Positions 42,902-53,637 of a stretch of 64,000 nucleotides of DNA are shown one piece after another. How positions within the stretch are numbered: the first letter of the stretch is position 1; each line of letters begins with the position of its first letter. This DNA is from an uncultured Desulfobacteraceae bacterium (GTDB lineage Bacteria; Desulfobacterota; Desulfobacteria; Desulfobacterales; UBA5852): contig CAJXSL010000010.1 of assembly GCA_913060875.1 (NCBI GenBank), positions 1 to 64,000 of the forward strand, given 5' to 3'. A program made the translations under genes and the position numbers. Under the pieces are notes generated by a model that did no database searches, was not told the origin of the DNA, and was given only the letters and a program-made list of their open reading frames with translations.

Positions 42902-45106
42902 TCAAGATGGCATTTGTTCAAGGTTGCGAAACCGGCGGTAGGCGACCATTTTGGCAAAGGCCTGTACCGCGCGCTCGGGCGTTTCGAAAAACACCCCGTT
43001 GTAATCACACCCCGCAACATTGTAGACGGTCCGGTCGGTGCCTTCCCTTAACAGACTGACCCCATAAACCGGTTTGCCGTATTGGGCGCAGAGTTCCGCG
43101 ATGCGCTGCACATAGGTTTCTTCAAAGGTCTGTAGGGTTTGGCGCGCCAGATCCAGAAAACCGGAATCCAGATCCGGATCGGCCACGGCGGCGGCTTCGG
43201 TAAGGCGCTTCACGAAGATGCGCCGGCCGAGAATGCCCAGATTGATGACACCGTCACACCCCTCCCAACGCAGTAATTCTTCCAGCACGGCGAGGGGCAG
43301 GTCGAGATCGTTTTCACCCACCAGGTCCACCGGGTTGGTGCGGCTCCAGTAGGGCGGCAGCATGGTATCGATGCGGGCGACGATTTTTTCGTCCAGCACC
43401 GGGACCTCGAGGCCGTTCTGGACACAGAGATCAGCGGTGACCACCCCCCAGCCGCCCCCCAGAGTCATGATGGCGGCCCGGTTGCCTTCCGGCAAGGGCA
43501 GGGATGCAAAAGCGGCTGACAGGTCCAGCAGTTCCATGGGACGGTCCACCTTGACAATGCCGGCTTGGCGGCACATGGCGTTGAATACAGCCGTGTCGGA
43601 AGCCATGGCACCGGTGTGGCTGGCGGCGGCCCGGTTGCCGGCCTGACTCTGGCCGCCCTTCAACAGAACGATGGGCTTGTGCTGGCTGACACGGCGGGCG
43701 CTTTCAAAAAAACGCCGGCCGTGTTTAACGCTTTCGACATAGAGCATGACCGTGCGCGTGAGGTCGTCGTGTTCGAAGCCTTCCAGAAAATCTTCGATGG
43801 TCAGCATGGCCTCGTTGCCGGAACCGGCAAATCCGCGGATGCCGATGCCCTGCTGTTCGGCAAACGCCAGCAATTGGGTTCCCATATTGCCCGATTGCGC
43901 CACGACGGCCGTATCGCCGGCAACGGGATGAACCGGAGAACCCGTGCAGTAGAACTGGATATGAGGATTGCAGATTCCCATGGTGTTGGGCCCCAGCACC
44001 AGCACCCCGGCTTCGCGGGCTTCCTGGACGAGGGCTTTTTCCAAATTGAGTCCGTCACCCCCGGTTTCCCCAAAACCGGACGTGATCAACAGCATGTTGC
44101 GGATGCCCTTCGCCTTAAATTCCGGGATCAGGCTGCGCACATGGGCTGCCGGAATGGTCACCACGGCCAGATCGACGGTTTCCGGGATTTCGGTGACACT
44201 GCGGTACACCTCGCGCCCGGCGATGTGTCCGCCCCGGGGATTGACCAGGTAGACGTTGCCGCCAAAGTCGCCGCCCACCGTGTTGACATACAACATGTGC
44301 CCCCATTTGCCGAACTGGGCCGATGCCCCGATAAACGCTATGCTGCGCGGATAGAACAAGCGGCGGATATCGGCAGGGGAGACCGGATCAAAGGCTTTTT
44401 CAGGGGCCTCCTGACGACGGCACGTGATAAGGGCATCCACGGCCTTGATACGGCCATCCGGTGCGACCAGCAGGGGATTGAGGTCAATTTCCGCTATGTC
44501 GGGACATGTTTGGGCCAATTCGCCGAGTTTCAGGATGAGATCGGCCAGTCCCTCGCGATCGACGGCCGGCTCGCCCCGGAATGCCCCCAACAGGGCGGCG
44601 GAACGCAGGTCGGTCACCATTTCCCTGGCATCGGCGACGGAAAGGGGCAATAGACGGCAGGTGGTGTCTGCTAAAGCTTCGGCCAGCACGCCGCCTAGTC
44701 CGAACATGATGATGGGGCCGAATTGCGGATCCCGCACCATGCCGGCCATCAGCTCCCGGCGGGCCGCAATGAAAGGCTGCACCAGCAGGCCTTCGATTCG
44801 ATTCCCGCCCCGTGCGGTTATTTGTTCAGCCGCATGGCGGACTTGTTCGGGCGAATCGAGATTGACGAAGACGATTCCCATTTCGGATTTATGCAACAGG
44901 TCGGGGCCCAGCCCTTTGAGGACGACCGGGTAACCGATCCTTTCGGCGGCGGCGACGGCTTCTTCGGTATTGGCGGCAGCGGTTTCCTCGATGACCGGGA
45001 TGCCGGACATCCCCAGGACCATTTTGGCTTCATTTTCATTCAAGGCGCCATTGGGTCTCTTGAGCGCACATGACAGGATTTGGTTGATATGCTCTATTTT
45101 TTCCAT
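42902..45106 (-). CDS. NDP-forming acyl-CoA synthetase (acetate-CoA ligase type)
   Basis: Couples acyl-CoA hydrolysis to ATP formation (or the reverse) via a phospho-His intermediate. 734 residues, beta-alpha order. Residues 1-230 are the ATP-grasp domain (LKGLGPDLLHKSEMG, IMFGLGG). Residues 245-700 are the CoA-binding and ligase domains (IAFIGASAQFGKWG, GPNTMGICNP, SQSGNMG-type turn). The phosphohistidine is in AASHTGAMASD near 495. In anaerobes it often conserves energy from acyl-CoAs, which could come from PaaK or AOR products; that link is inference. Confidence 0.88.
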   Translation of the reverse strand: MEKIEHINQILSCALKRPNGALNENEAKMVLGMSGIPVIEETAAANTEEAVAAAERIGYPVVLKGLGPDLLHKSEMGIVFVNLDSPEQVRHAAEQITARGGNRIEGLLVQPFIAARRELMAGMVRDPQFGPIIMFGLGGVLAEALADTTCRLLPLSVADAREMVTDLRSAALLGAFRGEPAVDREGLADLILKLGELAQTCPDIAEIDLNPLLVAPDGRIKAVDALITCRRQEAPEKAFDPVSPADIRRLFYPRSIAFIGASAQFGKWGHMLYVNTVGGDFGGNVYLVNPRGGHIAGREVYRSVTEIPETVDLAVVTIPAAHVRSLIPEFKAKGIRNMLLITSGFGETGGDGLNLEKALVQEAREAGVLVLGPNTMGICNPHIQFYCTGSPVHPVAGDTAVVAQSGNMGTQLLAFAEQQGIGIRGFAGSGNEAMLTIEDFLEGFEHDDLTRTVMLYVESVKHGRRFFESARRVSQHKPIVLLKGGQSQAGNRAAASHTGAMASDTAVFNAMCRQAGIVKVDRPMELLDLSAAFASLPLPEGNRAAIMTLGGGWGVVTADLCVQNGLEVPVLDEKIVARIDTMLPPYWSRTNPVDLVGENDLDLPLAVLEELLRWEGCDGVINLGILGRRIFVKRLTEAAAVADPDLDSGFLDLARQTLQTFEETYVQRIAELCAQYGKPVYGVSLLREGTDRTVYNVAGCDYNGVFFETPERAVQAFAKMVAYRRFRNLEQMPS

Positions 45107-45288
45107 GATTTTTCTAACGTCACACGCTTTTAAAGGGGTTCATTCACCGGCGCAGAGGGGTCGGCACCATCGACCACTGCCGCGAAGGATCGCTTATACC
45201 CCCGCCGTGCTTCGGGGTCAAGGCGCGTGTGCCTGGGATGCTTCAGACCTCTCAAAGGAGAACGGAAGGATCTGCCGGTTCGGTATCC

Positions 45289-46185
45289 TCAGCGCCCCCG
45301 GCCATAAAAATTCCGGCGCATGCTTTCCCGCAGGGAACGCTGTTTGGTGTTGAACAGGGTGTAGCTGTAGCGAATGTTTTTTTCAATGAGGTCCGGATAG
45401 TTGCGGATATTGCTTTTCAGTTTGATGGTATTGGAGGTGACCTTGCGAAGCAGGTCGATTTCTTTGCCCATCACGCGGGTCTGGCATTCTTTAACGGCCT
45501 GCAGAAAGGCCTCGCGCTCCGGCGGGCAAGCGGCATAGGTGACGGCCCGGCCCATTTGCGTTAGACGGTGGCCATCACTGCCACCGGTAATGCCTTTGCC
45601 GATGTTGAATCCCAGAACCGTGCTTTGCAGGTTCCATTTGTTCATATTCTCCGCATTGATGACTTCGATGCCGTCGACCATTTCGTACAGGCCCAGGAGG
45701 CGTTCTTCGGAAAAGTAGGAGTTTTGGATGCCGGTATAGGCCGCACTGTAAGGATGAGGAAAAATGATGACGACCGGGTATCGGCGGGCGGCATCGATAA
45801 TGGCTTCCATTTCCAGAGAGGTCGAACTCATGACGTCCGCTCCCATGGCCGGGACGATGGCATGCAGATAGAAGCGCTCCAAATCCTTGGTCGAATAAAA
45901 ATAGACGAGCACATGGCTGCCCTCCACGGATGTTACCTCGATGCCCGGTATGCAGAGGGTGTCATTTTGGGTGGCAAGTTCCAGGGCGCCTTTGATTTCG
46001 TTGTGATCGGTTATCCCGATGCCGATGCCGAGTCGACGGGCGGTTTCATGAATTTCGCCCACCGTGTCATGGCCATCGGAATACTGGGTGTGAAAATGCA
46101 TATCGACGACGGTATGGTGGGCGGAGAGTTTTTCCAGATCCGGCTTTTTGAATTGAATGCGGTGATGCGTTATGGTGTCGGTCAT
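45289..46185 (-). CDS. PHP-domain metallohydrolase
   Basis: 298 residues. PHP signature: MHFHTQYSDGHDT with HxH near 28-30, ITDHNE, PGIEVTS, and FPHPYSAA and GGSDGHR later. This fits TrpH-like PHP phosphoesterases acting on nucleotides or small phosphates; the substrate is not known. ATG 46185 is chosen because conserved sequence starts soon after and the upstream residues are unlike the family. About 100 bp before it is a 144-bp palindromic repeat. Confidence 0.85.
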   Translation of the reverse strand: MTDTITHHRIQFKKPDLEKLSAHHTVVDMHFHTQYSDGHDTVGEIHETARRLGIGIGITDHNEIKGALELATQNDTLCIPGIEVTSVEGSHVLVYFYSTKDLERFYLHAIVPAMGADVMSSTSLEMEAIIDAARRYPVVIIFPHPYSAAYTGIQNSYFSEERLLGLYEMVDGIEVINAENMNKWNLQSTVLGFNIGKGITGGSDGHRLTQMGRAVTYAACPPEREAFLQAVKECQTRVMGKEIDLLRKVTSNTIKLKSNIRNYPDLIEKNIRYSYTLFNTKQRSLRESMRRNFYGRGR

Positions 46186-46279
46186 GCGTGAATATTCAAC
46201 CCCTCGTTGGATTACAGGTCCGATGCGCCTGGAAGAAAGCGTGAAGCCAATGGTGCCGCGGATCGGTATCATGCTATTG

Positions 46280-46423
46280 AGTGTCCATCCCTAAATGGCA
46301 TCTTTCGGCCCCTGGCGGCGTTCGCGCGCGTTTTCAATCCTCGCAATAGCGGGCTATTCCTCCGGTTTAAAACGCGCTCGGGCCTGGCCGGGAACCCAAA
46401 TCTACCATTTATGGACGGACACC
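46280..46423. repeat. 144-bp palindromic element, copy 2
   Basis: Begins AGTGTCCATCCC and ends GGACGGACACC, with the same inner arms as copies 1 and 3. It separates the minus-strand PHP gene from ispF. Same orientation as the others. Internal sequence GCGCGCGTTTTCAATCC differs slightly from copy 1. Confidence 0.85.
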
Positions 46424-46593
46424 AGATAACGGCAAAATGGATTTCGTTGTATGAATGTGTATAGTACATATCGACGCGGATGGGAAATTCTTAAATAAAA
46501 TTTTTCACTTCGTCGGGATCCTTTACGGGCACAAGCCGTCTATAGTAATGCCCCACACGGCACTTGTTATTTTTTACCGAAGGAGGAAGCCGT

Positions 46594-47091
46594 ATGCGCG
46601 TCGGGATTGGATATGACATTCACCGTCTGGTTGCTGGACGTCGTCTGGTTTTGGGGGGCGTTGAAATCCCATATGAGCGGGGCCTACTGGGGCATTCCGA
46701 TGCCGATGTCCTGACCCACGCCCTTTGTGATGCCCTGTTGGGGGCGGCTGGTCTGGGCGATATCGGATTTCATTTTCCGGATACGGATGCGACCTGGGCC
46801 GGAATCGACAGCCTTGACCTGCTCAGGCGTGTTAATGAGATGATCCGCAGCGATTGGTACATTGCAAACATCGATGCAACGGTCATGGCCGAGGCGCCCA
46901 AAATCGGTCCCCACCGGAACAACATGCGATCGTGTCTGGCTGCCACCCTGCAGATGAATGCAGACCGCATCAATATCAAGGCCACCACGACAGAGGGCCT
47001 TGGCCCGGTTGGAAGAGGGGAGGGCATTGCCGCCCAGTGCGTCGCCCTGCTGCGGAAACCGGATGGTCGGGGCGCGACAAATGTCACCTGA
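46594..47091 (+). CDS. ispF: 2-C-methyl-D-erythritol 2,4-cyclodiphosphate synthase
   Basis: Forms MEcPP in the MEP isoprenoid pathway. 165 residues. Zn ligands Asp8 and His10 (GYDIHRL) and His42 ([10 protein letters not shown]) are present, as is [14 protein letters not shown] near the end. ATG 46594 with AAGGAGGAAG upstream. ispD is not beside it. Confidence 0.94.
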   Translation: MRVGIGYDIHRLVAGRRLVLGGVEIPYERGLLGHSDADVLTHALCDALLGAAGLGDIGFHFPDTDATWAGIDSLDLLRRVNEMIRSDWYIANIDATVMAEAPKIGPHRNNMRSCLAATLQMNADRINIKATTTEGLGPVGRGEGIAAQCVALLRKPDGRGATNVT

Positions 47092-47150
47092 ATACATCGT
47101 ATGATTTTTAATCGTTTTATTAAAATTTACAGCTATTAAAGAATTAAAAT

Positions 47151-49157
47151 ATGAAGTCATTGTTTAAATTAGAAACCGCTCTGAAACCCCAGGGGGATCA
47201 ACCCGAGGCCATCCGGGCCATGATCCGGAATCTTAAAAAGGGGACGGCGCACAATGTATTGCTGGGGGTGACAGGGTCCGGGAAAACCTTTACGATGGCC
47301 AATATCATCGCCGGCCTGTCGGCGCCAACCCTTATCATTGCCCCGAACAAGACCCTGGCCGCCCAGCTGTACAACGAGTTCAAAGCTTTTTTTCCGCATA
47401 ACGCCGTTGAATATTTTGTCAGCTATTACGACTACTACCAGCCGGAAGCCTATATTCCGGCCAGCGACACCTATATCGCCAAGGATTCGTCCATCAATGA
47501 AATGATCGACAAGCTGCGCCATTCCGCCACCCGTTCCGTGCTTTCAAGACGGGACGTCATTGTCGTGGCCAGCGTGTCCTGCATCTACGGTCTGGGCGCG
47601 CCTGAAGATTATCTCGGGATGCGGGCGGATATCGCCAAAAATGATCTGTTGGACAGGGATGAACTTTTACGCAAGCTGGTTTCGATGCAATACGAGCGCA
47701 ATGATATCGATTTCCATCGGGGCACATTCCGGGTAAGGGGGGATCGGGTGGAGATTTTCCCGGCGTATGAGGAAAATATCGCGCTGCGGGTAGAGTTTTT
47801 CGGCGACGAAGTGGATGTCCTGGCGGAAATCGATCCCTTACGGGGTTCGGTTCTGCGCGCCATTCCCCGGACCGCGATTTTCCCGGCCAGCCATTATGTC
47901 ACACGGGCCGGCACCTTGAAGCGGGCGCGGTCTACCATCATGGCGGAGCTTAAAGAGCGCCTCGAATATTTTCGTAGTGAAAACAGTCTATTGGAAGCCC
48001 AGCGCATTGAAGAACGCACCCTGTATGACCTGGAGATGATGACGGAGCTGGGCTACTGCACGGGCATTGAAAACTACTCGCGGCATCTGACCGGCCGGTC
48101 ACCGGGCGAGCCACCGCCGACGCTGCTGGACTATTTCCCGGATGATTTTCTTTTGTTCATCGACGAAAGTCATATCGCCATTCCGCAATTGGGGGGCATG
48201 TACAAGGGGGATCGCAGCCGGAAAAAGACCCTTGTGCGATACGGATTCCGTCTGCCGTCGGCTCTGGACAACCGGCCGCTGAAATTCGAAGAATCCACCG
48301 CCCGTTTCAACCGGGCGGTGTATGTTTCCGCCACGCCCGCCGACTACGAGCGGCAGCTCGGACAGGGTCACCTGGTGGAATTGATCGTGCGCCCCACCGG
48401 CCTGGTGGACCCGGAAATCGATATCCGTCCCGCCGGAATACAGGTGGACGATCTCCTGGAGGCCATCCACCGGCGGGTCGAACGCAACGAGAGGGTGCTG
48501 GTGACGACGCTGACCAAGCGCATGGCCGAGGATTTGACCGAATACTATGGCGATCTGGGGCTGCGGGTACGCTATCTGCACGCCGACATATCCACCCTTG
48601 AGCGCATGGATATCATCCGTGATCTGCGTCGGGGGGATTTCGACGTGCTCATCGGTATCAACCTGCTGCGGGAGGGCCTTGATATCCCCGAGGTTTCGCT
48701 GGTGGCAATTCTGGATGCGGACAAGGAGGGGTTTTTGCGGTCGAGCCGTTCCCTGATCCAGACCTGCGGTCGCGCGGCCCGCAACGTCAACGGCAAGGTG
48801 ATCATGTATGCGGATCGGGTAACGGATTCCATGCAGCAGGCGTTGGCCGAGACCGAGCGCCGTCGTTCGATTCAACGTCAATACAACGAAACCCATGGCA
48901 TCACGCCGCAGACCATACAAAAAGAGATCGTCTCCATATTTGATGATTTGACATCCCCGAACAAACCGCAAGAAGGCGAACGGGTCCGTGAAACCCAGGC
49001 GGCCTATGGGAGCATCGATGAAATGGAACAATCGATCAAGGCGCTTGAATCGGAAATGATGGTCGCCGCCCGGGATCTCGAATTCGAGCGGGCCGCGGAT
49101 TTGCGTGACCGCATCCAGGCCATCAAAGCGCATCTGGTTTTCGATGGCAACGCCTGA
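47151..49157 (+). CDS. uvrB: Excinuclease ABC subunit B
   Basis: Damage-verification helicase of nucleotide-excision repair. 668 residues. Walker [11 protein letters not shown] near 40-49, the beta-hairpin segment [17 protein letters not shown] box, RPTGLVDP, the motif VI region QTCGRAARN, and the C-terminal UVR motif. Normal length. Little Shine-Dalgarno is seen before the ATG (AAAGAATTAAAAT). uvrC follows after a palindromic repeat. Confidence 0.95.
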   Translation: MKSLFKLETALKPQGDQPEAIRAMIRNLKKGTAHNVLLGVTGSGKTFTMANIIAGLSAPTLIIAPNKTLAAQLYNEFKAFFPHNAVEYFVSYYDYYQPEAYIPASDTYIAKDSSINEMIDKLRHSATRSVLSRRDVIVVASVSCIYGLGAPEDYLGMRADIAKNDLLDRDELLRKLVSMQYERNDIDFHRGTFRVRGDRVEIFPAYEENIALRVEFFGDEVDVLAEIDPLRGSVLRAIPRTAIFPASHYVTRAGTLKRARSTIMAELKERLEYFRSENSLLEAQRIEERTLYDLEMMTELGYCTGIENYSRHLTGRSPGEPPPTLLDYFPDDFLLFIDESHIAIPQLGGMYKGDRSRKKTLVRYGFRLPSALDNRPLKFEESTARFNRAVYVSATPADYERQLGQGHLVELIVRPTGLVDPEIDIRPAGIQVDDLLEAIHRRVERNERVLVTTLTKRMAEDLTEYYGDLGLRVRYLHADISTLERMDIIRDLRRGDFDVLIGINLLREGLDIPEVSLVAILDADKEGFLRSSRSLIQTCGRAARNVNGKVIMYADRVTDSMQQALAETERRRSIQRQYNETHGITPQTIQKEIVSIFDDLTSPNKPQEGERVRETQAAYGSIDEMEQSIKALESEMMVAARDLEFERAADLRDRIQAIKAHLVFDGNA

Positions 49158-49178
49158 CGGCCATCGGAAATGCCCATT

Positions 49179-49324
49179 GGTATCCATCCCTAAATGGCAT
49201 CTTTCGACCCCTGGCGGCGTTCGCGCTCGTTTTCAATCCTTGAAATAGCGGGTTATTTCTCCGGTTGGGAAAACTCGCTCGGGCCTTGCCAGGGACCAAA
49301 ATCTACCACTTATGGGCGGACACC
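49179..49324. repeat. 144-bp palindromic element, copy 3
   Basis: Begins GGTATCCATCCC and ends GGGCGGACACC, between uvrB and uvrC. CCCATT lies on both sides, a possible short target duplication. Copies 2 and 3 form direct repeats flanking ispF and uvrB. Confidence 0.85.
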
Positions 49325-49373
49325 CATTAACATTTTGGTTTAAACGACGCATCAGAGCGAAGATGAGGCGCGA

Positions 49374-51224
49374 TTGAAAGAAACACTCGAATATACGGCC
49401 CCTGACCTGAGGGCCAAGGTGCGCCGGACCGTCATGGATCCGGGGGTTTACATGATGAAAGACGCTTCGGGTAAAATCCTCTATGTCGGTAAAGCCAAGA
49501 ATCTCAAGCGCCGTCTGTCATCCTATTTCTTAAAGACCGGCGTTGCCGACATTAAAACGCGAACCATGCTGCAGCGGGTGACCGATTTTGACACCATTGT
49601 GACCGCATCGGAAAAAGAGGCGCTCCTGCTGGAGTCGAATCTCATCAAACGTTACCGCCCGCGCTACAATGTGATCCTGAAGGATGACAAGCGCTACCCC
49701 GTGCTGCGGTTGGATCTGAAGCATCCCTATCCCAACCTGACGGTCGTTCGCAAAATCGGGAAGGACGGCGCCGCTTATTTCGGCCCTTTTGCCTCGGCCC
49801 ATGCCGTAAGGGAAACCCTCAAGTTTATCAACAAGCACTTTCGCCTGCGGAAATGCAAAAACCGTGAGTTTGCCCAGCGAACCCGACCCTGTCTGCATTA
49901 CCAGATGGATGCCTGTTTTGGCCCATGCTGCCTGGATGTGAAACACGTTTTTTATCGGAAGATTGTGGACGAGGTCATCCTGTTTCTCAAGGGGCGCACC
50001 CCTGAACTGATTCGTAAAATCCGCGCCGAGATGGAAGCGGCCGTCCAGCGATTGGCATTTGAAGAGGCCGCCCAACTGCGCGACCGCATGCAGGCGATGG
50101 AGATGACCCTGGAAAAACAGCGGGCCGTGACACGTGATCTCTACGACCGGGATATCATCCAGATGGCCACCGTCGATTCTCTCACCATGATCAATATTCT
50201 ATCCATCCGGGGCGGGTATCTGCAGGGCAGTCGCAATTTCGACATTCCCGAAACCCTTTCCGATCCTGCCGAACTGCTGAGCGGCGTCATTCGCCAATCC
50301 TATCCGCACGGCGCCCAGTGCCCGAAGGAAATATTGGTGCCCGGACGGCCACCGGATGCGGCGCTTCTGGAAGACTGGTTTCGATCCGAACACGGGCAGA
50401 GGGTTAATATTATTCAGCCCCAGCGGGGAGAAAAGAAACGCCTGCTGGATCTGGGGCGCCAGAATGCTGAAACGGCCTTGCAGGAGCGCATGGCGGAAAC
50501 AGCTCGGATGCGAACATTGTTAGAACGCCTTGGGCGTCGGCTACGCCTGGGGCAAGCACCCCGGCGGATCGAATGTTTTGACAACAGCAATCTGTTCGGG
50601 CAATCGCCGGTAGCTGCAATGGTTGTATTTGAAGACGGGCGCCCCCGGCGGGACCACTATCGGAAATTTACCATCCGCACCGTCGGCAAACCGGACGACT
50701 ATGCCTCGATGGATGAAATTCTGAGTCGCCGCTTTACCAATCATCCGGATTGGCCGCTTCCCGATGTTCTGCTGCTGGACGGCGGGAAAGGGCAGTTGAA
50801 CATTGCCGTGGATATCCTTCGGCGATTGAACATGGAAGGGCGGTTTGCCGTGGCGGCGATTGCTAAAATGGAACCCGAGCGAGGTGACTTACAGGATAAA
50901 ATCTATGTTCCGCGACGGGCCAATCCGCTCAATTTCGGTAGCAATGAGGAGGTGCTTTTGTTTTTGCAGCGGGTGCGCGATGAGGCCCATCGCTTTGCGA
51001 TCCGCTTTCATCGTCAAAAACGCCGACAAAAGGCTTTTGTTTCGGATTTGGACGGCATTCCGGGTATCGGCCCCAAGCGCAAGCAAGCCTTGTTGCGTCA
51101 CTTCGGGGGCCTGAGTGCAATCCGGGCAGCAACACTCGATGAATTGAGTGCGCTGCCCGGCATGAACCGCAAAGCGGCACGCGTACTACGCGAGAGGTTG
51201 GCCTCCGCTCAGAAATCGGGATGA
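49374..51224 (+). CDS. uvrC: Excinuclease ABC subunit C
   Basis: Makes both incisions in nucleotide-excision repair. 616 residues. GIY-YIG domain at about 24-105 (PGVYMMKDASGK, LYVGKAKNLKRR), a Cys-rich patch (CKNREFAQRTRPCLHYQMD, given as CKNREF and CLHYQMD), UVR motif near 205-240, RNase-H-like nuclease with ECFDNSN and LLDGGKGQLN, and HhH repeats at the C-terminus (PGIGPKRKQALL, LPGMNRKAARVL). Start is TTG with GAGG upstream. Confidence 0.95.
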   Translation: MKETLEYTAPDLRAKVRRTVMDPGVYMMKDASGKILYVGKAKNLKRRLSSYFLKTGVADIKTRTMLQRVTDFDTIVTASEKEALLLESNLIKRYRPRYNVILKDDKRYPVLRLDLKHPYPNLTVVRKIGKDGAAYFGPFASAHAVRETLKFINKHFRLRKCKNREFAQRTRPCLHYQMDACFGPCCLDVKHVFYRKIVDEVILFLKGRTPELIRKIRAEMEAAVQRLAFEEAAQLRDRMQAMEMTLEKQRAVTRDLYDRDIIQMATVDSLTMINILSIRGGYLQGSRNFDIPETLSDPAELLSGVIRQSYPHGAQCPKEILVPGRPPDAALLEDWFRSEHGQRVNIIQPQRGEKKRLLDLGRQNAETALQERMAETARMRTLLERLGRRLRLGQAPRRIECFDNSNLFGQSPVAAMVVFEDGRPRRDHYRKFTIRTVGKPDDYASMDEILSRRFTNHPDWPLPDVLLLDGGKGQLNIAVDILRRLNMEGRFAVAAIAKMEPERGDLQDKIYVPRRANPLNFGSNEEVLLFLQRVRDEAHRFAIRFHRQKRRQKAFVSDLDGIPGIGPKRKQALLRHFGGLSAIRAATLDELSALPGMNRKAARVLRERLASAQKSG

Positions 51225-51244
51225 TTTAAGCCAAATGACCTTTT

Positions 51245-51300
51245 ATGAAAAAGCGCCAAGCTCAAAGCATCAAGCGGAAAGGGCGACGCATCGCGTCGAC
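51245..51300. repeat. Low-complexity hairpin repeat, copy E
   Basis: AAGCTCAAAGCATCAAGCGGAAAG, shown here in part as AAGCTCAAAGCATCAAGC, is followed by the hairpin CGACGC-ATC-GCGTCG at 51284-51298. The stem is unrelated in sequence to the CTGCC/GGCAG stem of the other copies but occupies the same place. Lies between uvrC and mdh. Confidence 0.65.
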
Positions 51301-51400
51301 ATCGAAATGCCAAATCGGCCGGTGCGGTAGGCGCTATTCTCATGAATGCTTAAACCGGCACCAGCCGGCGGCTGCGCTCAAAGCGTATTTTGGTTCGGTT

Positions 51401-52372
<972 letters not shown>

Positions 52373-52468
52373 TTAATGCCGAAGGATATGCTATTGGCTG
52401 ATTCCCACTCAAAATAAAAGAAAGATTTGATACCATGACCAAAAACAATGTCAACCTATTTATCTGGT

Positions 52469-52496
52469 TTGACTGTATTGACTTTTATTTTAAAAT
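52469..52496 (+). promoter_or_regulatory. Candidate sigma-70-type promoter
   Basis: TTGACT (52469-52474), a 16-base spacer, and TAAAAT (52491-52496), each one base from consensus. Lies about 100 bp before the TPR gene that starts the MglA module. Confidence 0.5.
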
Positions 52497-52596
52497 TTGA
52501 ATATATCCCACAGGATAGGCCTAACTTGTTTTGTTTGTTGCAGATTGTGTTGCAGGCCCAATACGATGGCACAGGGTAAGCCGTGATGAGGTTTAA

Positions 52597-53604
52597 ATGG
52601 ATCCTAAGGACCAGATTGTATCGCTTTTAAAAGAAGCTGATCTGTATCAGAAACAAGGGCTTTTAAACGAAGCGAAAGAAAGATATAAAAAGGCCACGGA
52701 CATTATTAAAAACAATGCCGGCATTAAAAATGGGCAGGAGCTCATTGCCAGTATCGTCAAAAAAGTTGTCGAGCTCAATCAAAAAATCAATACCATCAAC
52801 CAAGCGACTTCCAAGCCGGCCGTTTCGGATAAGAAACAAGATCTGATTAAAAAACTATTCGCCAGTTCCGGAGAAAAGAAAGATGGCCGTCATGACTTGG
52901 AAGGCGCCATCGCCTTGGCCAAGTTCGGGCAATTCGATCGGGCCCTGGAAGAATTTGAACGCCTTCTGGACGATGAGACGGTTCGGGTGGCCGCCGCAAA
53001 AAATATCGTCCGCTGCCATCTGGAAAGTGAATCCCCTGAAGATGCCGCCCAGAGTTTCGAACGATGGGTAGGGGATGACCGCTTCAGTACGGCGCAACTT
53101 GACAAAATCCGGTTTTTCATTGAAGGGCGCTTTCGCAAGTTGGGTTTTGAGCGAGAATTGTACCAGCATGAGGAAACCGTTTCCGAGGAGGATATTGAAG
53201 ACCTCGAAATGGTATCGGATTCGAACGAGGCGGTTGACACCCCCGGCACTGACCACGGCGTTGAAAGTCAACCAGTCGTTTTGGAAGATATGGAGCTGCC
53301 CGAAGAGGATGAGTTTTTGGATATCAATTCGGTTGGCATCCAACTTCAGACTGGCGTTCAAAAGGGCCGAATGATAGAATTGGATGTCAGTTTTCAGACG
53401 GGCAATTCCATCAACCTGATTGTTTCAAGCAAAGAAAGTACGTTGCTGGGCGAATTGGAAAAGGGTACCGAACTGACCGATATGCAGTTTTTTTCGCCCA
53501 TTGCCATACTCAATGGCTCAGGTGTCGTCACAGCGAAAACGCAAATCAAATCAGGTCCTAAAGAAGGTGACTACAGCTTGGACATTACGATTCTAACCAC
53601 TTAA
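52597..53604 (+). CDS. TPR-like protein of the MglA module
   Basis: 335 residues. Residues 1-70 and about 95-170 look like tetratricopeptide-type helical repeats (A-x-x-Y-x-K, A-L-x-x-F patterns). An acidic linker at about 195-240 (EEDIEDLEM, ELPEEDEFLDI) follows. The last 90 residues are beta-rich and could be a PilZ-like or similar domain; I could not place it. It is followed 33 bp later by a Ras-like GTPase gene, so it may present that GTPase to a partner. Confidence 0.75.
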   Translation: MDPKDQIVSLLKEADLYQKQGLLNEAKERYKKATDIIKNNAGIKNGQELIASIVKKVVELNQKINTINQATSKPAVSDKKQDLIKKLFASSGEKKDGRHDLEGAIALAKFGQFDRALEEFERLLDDETVRVAAAKNIVRCHLESESPEDAAQSFERWVGDDRFSTAQLDKIRFFIEGRFRKLGFERELYQHEETVSEEDIEDLEMVSDSNEAVDTPGTDHGVESQPVVLEDMELPEEDEFLDINSVGIQLQTGVQKGRMIELDVSFQTGNSINLIVSSKESTLLGELEKGTELTDMQFFSPIAILNGSGVVTAKTQIKSGPKEGDYSLDITILTT

Positions 53605-53637
53605 TCCGTTCTGCAACCGCTCCCGGAGCTGATTTGA

